Virus record (IMG/VR): IMGVR_UViG_3300037010_000300
Location: 1 to 22,162 of that record
From: a virus
Direction: 5' to 3' (one strand)
Length of the DNA stretch: 22,162 nt
The translations under genes and the position numbers were made by a program. The notes below the pieces were generated by a model. It was not told the origin of the DNA. It ran no database searches and was given only the letters and a program-made list of their open reading frames with translations. Of this stretch, positions 6,482 through 13,211 are shown piece after piece; the first letter of the stretch is position 1; each line of letters begins with the position of its first letter.

Positions 6482-6666
6482 ATCCACGCGAGATTCTCCG
6501 TGTCGGCGCAGTAATCCGCACCCTTACGCTAGGGCGGGTGCGCGTCGAACAGATCAACCGTGACGAGGTGCATTGCCGCGTCATTGGAAGAAAGACTCGG
6601 ATTGTTCTGAGTCGAGCTGCGGCGCTACGCCGTTTTATTGAGCCTGCGAAAAGGAGCGAAGTATGA
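6478..6666 (+). CDS. Small basic phage protein (62 aa)
   Basis: Starts at ATG 6478, overlapping the previous stop (ATGA), and its own TGA overlaps the next ATG. It is Arg-rich, with predicted strands RVGAVIRTLTLGRVRVEQI and EVHCRVIGRKTRIVLSR, resembling a small SH3-like beta barrel. The charge suggests contact with nucleic acid or an acidic partner. No family recognised. The clean overlaps at both ends and the strong Shine-Dalgarno for the next gene within its 3' end support it as a real operon member. Confidence 0.7.
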   Translation: MNPREILRVGAVIRTLTLGRVRVEQINRDEVHCRVIGRKTRIVLSRAAALRRFIEPAKRSEV

Positions 6667-7511
6667 GCAACCTGACCACTAAAACCACGAACCTGCCCAC
6701 CGTTGCGGGGCTGTCTAGCCTTGCGGCGGACGTCATCAGCGGCATGTCCGGCGAAGGCCGCATGTTCCCTGAGATCAGCATCAAGGGCGCACGCTGGCGC
6801 TTGCGTATGCTTGATGGCGAGGAGCATGTGCTGAATTCGTTCAACATCCAGTTTGCGCTGGTGGCGGCAAACCCGACCAAGAGCAAGACGTTCTACCTGA
6901 GCAAGTATGACCCGGACGGCGAACCCCGCGCCCCGGACTGCGCTTCGGACAACGGCATCCGCCCCAACGACGGTGTTGAGCACCCGCAATCGCCCTCGTG
7001 CGCAAACTGCCCGCATAACGTGTGGGGCAGCGACATTAACCCGGTGTCGGGCAAGAAAAACAAGCGGTGCAAGGACTCCAAGCGCGTCGCCGTCATGCTG
7101 GTGGGCGATCCTGACGCGCAAATCTTTGCGTGGCGGCTCTCGCCCATGAACATGCTGGCGTTTGCCGATGCGGTCAAGGACGCTGTGCGCCAAAACATCG
7201 ACCTTGAGCGAGTGGTATTCGATGCGTCGTTCGATGCTAAGAGCGACTATCCGCGCGTGGTGTTTACGATCAAGCGCCCGCTGACCGAGGAAGAACTGCA
7301 CGCCGCAGCGCAATTGCGCCAGAGCGAGGGCGCGAAAGCCGCAGTTGGCATGGGCGCGCCGATGGTCGCTGCGACTGTTCGGGAGGTCGTGACGGAAGCC
7401 CCTGCGACGGAGAAATCGCCCGCTGCCGCGCCGGAAAAGGTGACGCCGATCTCCAAGGTCAAGACCGCAGCGGCTGAAAAAGTCGACTTGGACGCTTTGC
7501 TCGGCGACTGA
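6663..7511 (+). CDS. Putative ssDNA-binding protein with zinc knuckle
   Basis: 282 aa, ATG preceded by AAGGAG at good spacing, suggesting high expression. The N-terminal ~80 residues look like an OB-type beta core (ARWRLRMLDGEEHVLNSFNIQ, then KSKTFYLSKYD). Four cysteines, C93, C113, C116 and C136, could bind one zinc (CANCPHNVWGSDINP between). After residue ~215 comes a low-complexity Ala/Pro/Glu/Lys linker and an acidic end, VDLDALLGD, like the C-terminal interaction tails of SSB proteins. It lies between helicase and primase genes and just before a terminator-like hairpin. The ssDNA-binding role is inferred from this architecture and context, not from a recognised family motif. Confidence 0.6.
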   Translation: MSNLTTKTTNLPTVAGLSSLAADVISGMSGEGRMFPEISIKGARWRLRMLDGEEHVLNSFNIQFALVAANPTKSKTFYLSKYDPDGEPRAPDCASDNGIRPNDGVEHPQSPSCANCPHNVWGSDINPVSGKKNKRCKDSKRVAVMLVGDPDAQIFAWRLSPMNMLAFADAVKDAVRQNIDLERVVFDASFDAKSDYPRVVFTIKRPLTEEELHAAAQLRQSEGAKAAVGMGAPMVAATVREVVTEAPATEKSPAAAPEKVTPISKVKTAAAEKVDLDALLGD

Positions 7512-7520
7512 TCGAGTATA

Positions 7521-7548
7521 GGATTGGGGCTTCCGCCCCAATCCTTTT
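7521..7548 (+). terminator. Rho-independent terminator or attenuator
   Basis: A perfect 10-bp stem, GGATTGGGGC (7521-7530) and GCCCCAATCC (7535-7544), with a TTCC loop and followed by TTTT. It lies 10 nt after the putative ssDNA-binding gene and 11 nt before the primase ATG. With only four Ts and a downstream co-directional gene, it may reduce rather than stop read-through. Confidence 0.75.
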
Positions 7549-7559
7549 CCCCCTTCAAA

Positions 7560-10028
7560 ATGATCCAAGACTATCTACGGTTAGGGTTAGCGCTTGTCGC
7601 TATACCACGAGACGAAAAAGGGCCGAGAGAGAAGGGGTGGGTGGAGCGAAGGTGCGAGGACGTTGCGCGGCTCGAACGCGGCAATGTAGGTGTCAACCAC
7701 GCGCTTTCTGGCACTTGCTGTCTTGACGTTGACGATTCCACGCTGTTTAAGGCGTGGTGGACTGCGCAGGGGTTCCCGCCCGATGCGCTCAAGCAGATTC
7801 TTGCTGCGTGCCCCGTCTGGACGAGCGGCAGGCCGCGCCGCTGGAAGGCGTTATTCCGCGCACCGGAGGGTATGCGCACGGTCGCCTTGCATCAGCATGG
7901 GTTTGAGTTGCGCGCGGCTGGCGGTCAGGACGTGTTGCCTCCATCGGTCGTTGTTGACGATGCAGGCACCCCGTGGCAATACCGCTGGATCAATAGCCTG
8001 CCAGCGTTGCTGGACGATGTGCCGATGCTGCCCGCGAAGTTACTTGCCAAGGCGCAGGCAACTCCACGCCAGGAAAGCCCGCTGGATGCGCCCACGGGGG
8101 TGTTGGCGGCGGTCTTGAGCGTCGTGCCGCAAGGTGGCCGCAATGACTATCTGAGCCGGGCTTGCTACGCCAAGATCAAGGCCGGCGTGGAGGGCGACGA
8201 CTTGGTGGCCGAAATGCTGGCGCTGAACGAGTCCAAGTGCGAGCCGCCGCTGCCCGAGGCCGAGGTGCTGGCGATCGTTCGCGGCAAAGAGCGGCGCGGC
8301 ATCGAGCCAGCGCCAGAAGTTGAGCAGTGGAAGGCGCTGGCACCGTTCATCCCCGATGGCTATCGCCTTCATGCAGGCGCTTTGCAGGTCAAGGTAAAAG
8401 ACGAAGAAAGCGGCGAGGCGACATGGGACACACTGTTGCACTACCCGGTTGCCGTGACGAACGTGATCCGCATCCCTGGCGTGCAGGAGCAGCGGTACAT
8501 TGAAGTGACATTGCTCAACCCGCACGAGGCGAAGCACCACTTAACTATGGCGCAATTGAGCCGGGAGTTCGAGCAGGCGCTGAACAATGTCGGCGTGAGC
8601 GTGTTCGGCAAGCGTGCGACTGGAGTCAAGGCGTTTTTGATTGCGTCGAAAGAAAAACTGGAGCGGGAGCAAAAAGTGACGGACTCATACAGACAATTTG
8701 GTTGGCAGCCTGACGGCAGTTTTCTTGTCGGCAACCGGCTTTATCGCGCAGGCCAAGTGCCCGTGCTGGTGCATCTGGAACCGCACGCTGCGCAATTGGC
8801 GCGGTATATGCCCTTGGTGGGCGACGTGAACGCATGGCGCGAGGCGGCATTGCCCCTGCTGTGTGGCGATAGCCCTAAGCAAACCTTCGCATTCATGTGT
8901 TCGCTGGCCGCGCCGCTGATGAAGCTGTCGGGCGAGCGTGGCGGCATCCTGTCGCTGGTTGGCCCTTCAGGACAAGGCAAGTCCACTGTGCAGAGTGCCA
9001 TTACGAGCGTGTTCGGAACGCAAGAGTCTGCGTTTAGTAAAGCGCAGGACACTGATAACGCGCGGGTGGCGTTCCTCTCCATCATGCACAACCTACCGGT
9101 GCAGGCCGAAGAACTGACGAAGCTCGACGGCCAAAGGCTCGCCGTGCTCGCCTATGACGTGTCCGAAGGCCGGGATAAGCGGCGGCTCGACCGCTCGGGG
9201 CACATGCGCGAGATGGCCCCGGAGTGGCATACCATCCTCACGTCGAGCAGCAACACGTCCATCATTGAGAAGCTGATGGACTTGGGCGCAATCCCGGAGG
9301 CTTTCCGCGTGCTGGAAATGCGCGTGGTGTTGCCGCCCAACGCCCGCCTGCAAGACGGCGACATGATGAAGCGCTTGCTGATGGCGAACGCCGGAACTGC
9401 CGGTCACGCCCTGGCACAATACTTGGTTGACCACAAAGACTTGATCGCGCAGGGGCTGGAAAAAGTCAAAAGCGCACTGCAAGCGGCGATTCAGGCACCG
9501 ACTGAAGAACGTATCCGCGTCAACATGGTCGCTGGCGCGGCCATGATGGCCCGCGTCGTCAAGGCGGCACTAGGTATGCCCGTTGATGCGAACGCCGTGC
9601 TGGAATTTGGCCGCGAACTGATCCTGGCTGAACGGGAGCACCGCAGCGCCTACGAGTCAGACGCGACACAAACGCTTACAGACTTCATCAACGAGAACAT
9701 CGCGCATTGCGTGCAGACCAACATGCAGAACGTGGTGTTCGACCTGATCCGCACCACGCCGCCCTACACCATGCGCTACGAAGCGCCTAGCCGCACGCTC
9801 TACGTCTCTTACTCGCTCATGCGCCGCTATGCGTTGCAGCGGCGGCTAGATTGGGCGGATGCGCAACGCGAACTGCGCAAAATCGGGGTGCTGCGCGGCT
9901 TGCGCAAGGTGACGCTGACGAAGGGCATGACGGGCGTCCCCCCGCAAGGGCAGACGCAATGCCTCGAACTCGACACCGACAGGCTTGGCTTCGAGTTCAA
10001 GCAAGAGGGCGAAGCTCAAGCGGCGTGA
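7560..10028 (+). CDS. Primase-polymerase with DUF927-type helicase domain
   Basis: 822 aa from ATG 7560; MIQDYLRLGLALVAIP is the usual start of phage prim-pol proteins, and an upstream in-frame TTG (7524) lies inside the terminator stem. The prim-pol (AEP) domain shows catalytic LDVDD (55-59) and FELRAAGGQDVLPPS (115-129). A PriCT-like helical domain follows at ~180-250 (GGRNDYLSRACY, then PPLPEAEVLAIVRG). The C-terminal half is a DUF927-like SF3-type ATPase with Walker A GPSGQGKST (468-476), an acidic HNLPVQAEELTK region and HTILTSSSNTS. It probably primes and unwinds phage DNA. No Shine-Dalgarno is visible before the ATG. The 3' end overlaps the minus-strand gene by 13 nt. Confidence 0.9.
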   Translation: MIQDYLRLGLALVAIPRDEKGPREKGWVERRCEDVARLERGNVGVNHALSGTCCLDVDDSTLFKAWWTAQGFPPDALKQILAACPVWTSGRPRRWKALFRAPEGMRTVALHQHGFELRAAGGQDVLPPSVVVDDAGTPWQYRWINSLPALLDDVPMLPAKLLAKAQATPRQESPLDAPTGVLAAVLSVVPQGGRNDYLSRACYAKIKAGVEGDDLVAEMLALNESKCEPPLPEAEVLAIVRGKERRGIEPAPEVEQWKALAPFIPDGYRLHAGALQVKVKDEESGEATWDTLLHYPVAVTNVIRIPGVQEQRYIEVTLLNPHEAKHHLTMAQLSREFEQALNNVGVSVFGKRATGVKAFLIASKEKLEREQKVTDSYRQFGWQPDGSFLVGNRLYRAGQVPVLVHLEPHAAQLARYMPLVGDVNAWREAALPLLCGDSPKQTFAFMCSLAAPLMKLSGERGGILSLVGPSGQGKSTVQSAITSVFGTQESAFSKAQDTDNARVAFLSIMHNLPVQAEELTKLDGQRLAVLAYDVSEGRDKRRLDRSGHMREMAPEWHTILTSSSNTSIIEKLMDLGAIPEAFRVLEMRVVLPPNARLQDGDMMKRLLMANAGTAGHALAQYLVDHKDLIAQGLEKVKSALQAAIQAPTEERIRVNMVAGAAMMARVVKAALGMPVDANAVLEFGRELILAEREHRSAYESDATQTLTDFINENIAHCVQTNMQNVVFDLIRTTPPYTMRYEAPSRTLYVSYSLMRRYALQRRLDWADAQRELRKIGVLRGLRKVTLTKGMTGVPPQGQTQCLELDTDRLGFEFKQEGEAQAA

Positions 10029-10318
10029 TTCTCGATCAGCGTTTGTGTGCGCCCGGCCTTGAGCCTGCGCACTTCGTCCAGGATCACCGCAATAGCCGCG
10101 TCCGACTGCGCACGGAACCGGCTCTCGTCGGCCTTGATCGCCATATTGATCGCGCTGGCGGCCGCGTCCTTCTGGATGGATAGCAGCCGCGCATAGTCGT
10201 TGTCCCAAGGCGCAGGGTTGAGGTCAAGAATGTCCTCGATCTTGCGCAGGGCCTTGTTGACGATCCGGTTGAGGTGGTTGGTCTGCTCGTTGCTTACAGC
10301 TTCAAGCTCGTTGCATAC
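10016..10318 (-). CDS. Small helical phage protein, start codon unclear
   Basis: About 100 residues of coherent coding sense: NELEAVSNEQTNHLNRIVNK, then ALRKIEDILDLNP, DYARLLSIQKDAAASAINMA, ESRFRAQSDAAIAVILDEVR and a polar tail. It looks all-helical. Small proteins of this look sit near packaging genes in many phages, and a small-terminase-like role is possible but unproven. The frame stays open to 10810, but the upstream part is a shadow of the ATP-grasp gene. No in-frame ATG, GTG or TTG exists near the beginning of the coherent part, so the given start is approximate. It is the last gene of the late operon and overlaps the primase gene tail to tail. Confidence 0.55.
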   Translation of the reverse strand, partial: VCNELEAVSNEQTNHLNRIVNKALRKIEDILDLNPAPWDNDYARLLSIQKDAAASAINMAIKADESRFRAQSDAAIAVILDEVRRLKAGRTQTLIENHAA

Positions 10319-11604
10319 CCCATCTTCTGCAACTTGGGCAATTGGGTACTGAGGCGCTTGCCAATGTCCGTCCGATATATCGGGGAGTTCGGCACCGACA
10401 ACGACTCCAAGGCTTTGTAGGCTTGCCCCCGACTTGCGTCCACTGTTGGCGCTGCCGCCGCTGCGATGAGCAGATACGTCCCGGCGCTCACGAGGTGCAT
10501 TTCCTCCACGATCTTGTTTCCGCGCTCCACTGGCACCTTCGCTGCCTTCAACTCGCAAGGATGGATGTGGCTGCTCACCGCGTCCAGATTGTAGATCGGC
10601 GTGCCCGACACTTCCTTGCGACTCAGCTTGTTGTAAGGGAAGTCCGGGATCGCCAGCACGACCCCTGTTGCCGTCAGGCCCGTCAAGAAGTTCGTCCAGA
10701 TCGATAATCCGTTTAGGCTTTCGAGCATCCATTTTGCTGTGCTCCGGTGTAGTTGCTGCTGAATGTTGAAGATCGGCCAGCCTGGGCGCATCGTAAACTC
10801 TAGCGGCCACGGGTTGCCTTTGTCATCAATGATGACTGCAACGTCCACGAACCCAATGTGCCCACTGCGCACCAGATAATCCTCCAGCGGCTTGAGGACT
10901 TTTTCGGCCAGCTTGGACTTCTCAGTGTAAGTGACGACAGTCCCCATCTCGCCTGTGTTTGGGCCTTTGTCGTCGTTCATCAACTTCTTGTGCTCGAAGT
11001 TCTCGCACCAGGGGCTTGCAAACCCGTTCGGGCCGACCCATGCGCCCACGGCCATTTCGATGCCGGGCTGGAACTGCTGCATGATGAACGCGGGGACGTG
11101 CTTCCCGGTGCGCTTCCACTTTTCCAGCATGTAGACCATATCCGCAGGCCCTTTGCTGACGTAGGACAGGCTGCGGTCTGCATCCCCAAACGGCTTGGAA
11201 ACGTAGCGCCCCATGTTGGCCTTGACGTAGGCAATGGCCTTGTCGTAGCTGGTAAACGTCTCGCCTTCGATGAGCGGCACGCCATGCGCTTTGAGCACAT
11301 CCATGCCTACCTGCCGGTTTAGCTCCCACTGCGCAGTGAAGCTGTTGGCCCCATAGATCGGATACCCGCGCTGCCGCCACTTGTCCAAGTCGGCCATGTA
11401 GACCGCGTTGTCTGGCAGGAACACCAAGTCCGCCCAGTTCATGTGCTGCTCCCAATGCTGCACCTTCTGGACAAGATGATCCCCAACAGTAATCATCCCG
11501 TCTGGCTTGTTGCGGATGAACCACCGGACTTGTGCGCCCTCGGCCATGCTGCGCAGACAAAAGTCAAGCGCCAGCGCCGAGGGGTCGATGACGAGGATTT
11601 TCAT
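10294..11604 (-). CDS. ATP-grasp enzyme, PurD (GAR synthetase)-like
   Basis: 436 aa, close to bacterial PurD length. The N-terminus MKILVIDPSALALDFC resembles the PurD N-domain. IYGANSFTAQWELNRQVGMD corresponds to the segment before the ATP-grasp core, and YVSKPFGDADRSLSYVSKG to the ATP-binding strand and Gly-rich loop. FEHKKLMNDDKGPNTGEMG matches the PurD HKR...GPNTGGMG motif, and PWPLEFTMRPGWP matches the metal-binding LEFN.R.GDP motif with Glu and Arg kept. The family joins a carboxylate to an amine using ATP. PurD itself makes glycinamide ribonucleotide, but divergence and location among virion genes suggest another substrate. The ATG overlaps the upstream ejection gene stop by 4 nt (ATGA). 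Confidence 0.85.
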   Translation of the reverse strand: MKILVIDPSALALDFCLRSMAEGAQVRWFIRNKPDGMITVGDHLVQKVQHWEQHMNWADLVFLPDNAVYMADLDKWRQRGYPIYGANSFTAQWELNRQVGMDVLKAHGVPLIEGETFTSYDKAIAYVKANMGRYVSKPFGDADRSLSYVSKGPADMVYMLEKWKRTGKHVPAFIMQQFQPGIEMAVGAWVGPNGFASPWCENFEHKKLMNDDKGPNTGEMGTVVTYTEKSKLAEKVLKPLEDYLVRSGHIGFVDVAVIIDDKGNPWPLEFTMRPGWPIFNIQQQLHRSTAKWMLESLNGLSIWTNFLTGLTATGVVLAIPDFPYNKLSRKEVSGTPIYNLDAVSSHIHPCELKAAKVPVERGNKIVEEMHLVSAGTYLLIAAAAAPTVDASRGQAYKALESLSVPNSPIYRTDIGKRLSTQLPKLQKMGYATSLKL

Positions 11605-13211
11605 TTAGAAGGCGCAGGTGACGAATCGTATGAAGAAAAGGACGGAAGCGCTCCGGGCAATGTGGACACCATCGCTCGACTTCCTGCCTGAATGAGCTTT
11701 CCGGTTAAGGGGTCAACCATCTGGCCCGATTCTAGTAGTCTTTGCCCCATTGGCGACCCATACAACGCTCGCCCTGCTGCGCCGATTCCCGTTGAAGAAA
11801 TCATTTTTGGGAGGACGTTGAAAGACCCCAAAGATAAATGCACTGGCATCCCCGCTGAATGTGCGCCGGCCAGGAGCAGGTTCAGCATTTCAGCGTCCCC
11901 TTCCTCACGCGCCTGCGGCACAAGGTTTAGCTGCGCAGCACGCCGTGCGGTCTGCGTCAACGGGTCATCGGTGATGAGTGTCTTTGCCTGCGCGCTTGTA
12001 GTTTTTGCGTCATTCATCGCCGCTGCCCACACTTTGACAGGGTTGATCTTGCCGGTCTGCAAAAAATTCATGTCGCCAGCCATTGCGTCAAGAAGCAACG
12101 CATTGGCGCGGTATTGGCTGTTAAATGTTCGGTACGCCTTGTTTAGCTCGGGGCTAAACTGTTTGACTGGTTGCTCTAGCGCATCGATGACCGAGCTTAG
12201 CTGGCGCTGGACATTCGGCTCTTTTTGCGCGTAGCGCATAGCTTTAAGTTGTCGCACAATGGCGAACCAATCCTTTGCAGGGATAGGCTCTCCGTTTGCG
12301 GCGGCCTCGAACGCTTTTGATAAGCCCGTAGCCCCAACAACTTCTTCGGCAATAGCCGGCTGCTTTTCCACCAAACTGCGCACAGCAGACGCTGTTGTAC
12401 TTGGAATTTTGACTGCCTTTCCGGCGAGTTTTGATGCAAATTCGTCCGAGATGGCTTTGTTGGCCTGCGCCAAAGAGTCGCTATCGAGTTTGACGCCTTT
12501 GGGGACGCCAGCCAGCCCCCCGAGCGTTTGCTCATAGAGGTTGTAGTTGTGCGCGGCTGCGGAACCTTTCCCTGCGTTGATAAGTTGTTGCGCACCTTTG
12601 CCGAAGCCCGTTGCTTCGCTTGGCATGAGCTTGTAGCCTTGCGCTTTAGCCTCTTTGGCGGCACGGGCAACGGCAGGTGTTACTACCCCACCCTCTAGCA
12701 AACTAGCCAATCCTGAGCCAGCGCCGCTTAGCAAACCGGCTGATATTGCGCCTGTTGCGGCGGCTTGGTTTTTCTCGCCTTGGGGCGCTGTCAGGTAAGA
12801 CTGCAACCCGCTAAGAGCGGCTTGGCCCGCTGCTTGCGACAACGCGCCGGGCGCGAATTCAGGCTGCGCCAACATAGTGAGGGCTTGTGTCGTCCCTTGG
12901 CCGAGCGCCTGCCCAGTTGGTGAACCTAAACTACCTGCAATTTGCGCCTCTTTCTGCGCAAATTGCTGCACTGCTGGGATAGGGATTGATCCTACAGCGT
13001 TCCATAAGGGCACGTTCATGCCGCCTACGAAGCCTTTAGCACCTTGTATTGCAGTGTCCAGCCAGTTGTGCCCTGCGGATTGCGTCGTTGCCGGTTTAGG
13101 CGCAACGGGCGCCGGAACACTGTTTTTCTTGAGGTAAGCGTCTGGATTAAACCCGCCTGCGCCTGCTGGCTGTTTGACGGATGCTAGGTAAGCGTCAGGG
13201 TCGAAAGCCAT
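11601..13211 (-). CDS. Putative internal virion / DNA ejection protein (536 aa)
   Basis: Starts MAFDPDAYLASVKQ and repeats the motif about 20 residues later as FNPDAYLKK, a tandem N-terminal pattern seen in phage structural proteins (from memory). Then follow an Ala/Gly/Gln-rich part with amphipathic or weakly hydrophobic stretches (residues ~50-170) and a helical, charged middle (KDWFAIVRQLKAMRYAQKEP, then SSVIDALEQPVKQFSPELNK). The C-terminus is small-residue rich. No enzyme motif seen. Its position next to two similar large proteins and downstream of the lysis genes fits proteins packed inside the head and injected with DNA. The start overlaps the previous stop by 1 nt (TAATG). Confidence 0.65.
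   Translation of the reverse strand: MAFDPDAYLASVKQPAGAGGFNPDAYLKKNSVPAPVAPKPATTQSAGHNWLDTAIQGAKGFVGGMNVPLWNAVGSIPIPAVQQFAQKEAQIAGSLGSPTGQALGQGTTQALTMLAQPEFAPGALSQAAGQAALSGLQSYLTAPQGEKNQAAATGAISAGLLSGAGSGLASLLEGGVVTPAVARAAKEAKAQGYKLMPSEATGFGKGAQQLINAGKGSAAAHNYNLYEQTLGGLAGVPKGVKLDSDSLAQANKAISDEFASKLAGKAVKIPSTTASAVRSLVEKQPAIAEEVVGATGLSKAFEAAANGEPIPAKDWFAIVRQLKAMRYAQKEPNVQRQLSSVIDALEQPVKQFSPELNKAYRTFNSQYRANALLLDAMAGDMNFLQTGKINPVKVWAAAMNDAKTTSAQAKTLITDDPLTQTARRAAQLNLVPQAREEGDAEMLNLLLAGAHSAGMPVHLSLGSFNVLPKMISSTGIGAAGRALYGSPMGQRLLESGQMVDPLTGKLIQAGSRAMVSTLPGALPSFSSYDSSPAPSK

Noticed and set aside
7524-7559. TTG 7524 as start of the primase
   Set aside because: It lies in the terminator stem and adds residues unlike the family's N-terminus; ATG 7560 gives the typical MIQDYLRLGLALVAIP start.
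6474-7568. Long minus-strand open frame (364 codons) opposite the putative ssDNA-binding gene
   Set aside because: It is Arg/His-rich low-sense sequence, spans a terminator hairpin and lies exactly antisense to a gene with good start signals; a typical shadow in GC-rich DNA.
10858-11322. Plus-strand open frame opposite the ATP-grasp gene
   Set aside because: No ribosome site or family features; it mirrors a well-supported minus-strand gene.
11692-12234. Plus-strand open frame of 180 codons opposite the 536-aa ejection-type protein
   Set aside because: Composition is that of a complement-strand shadow, and no start signal is present.
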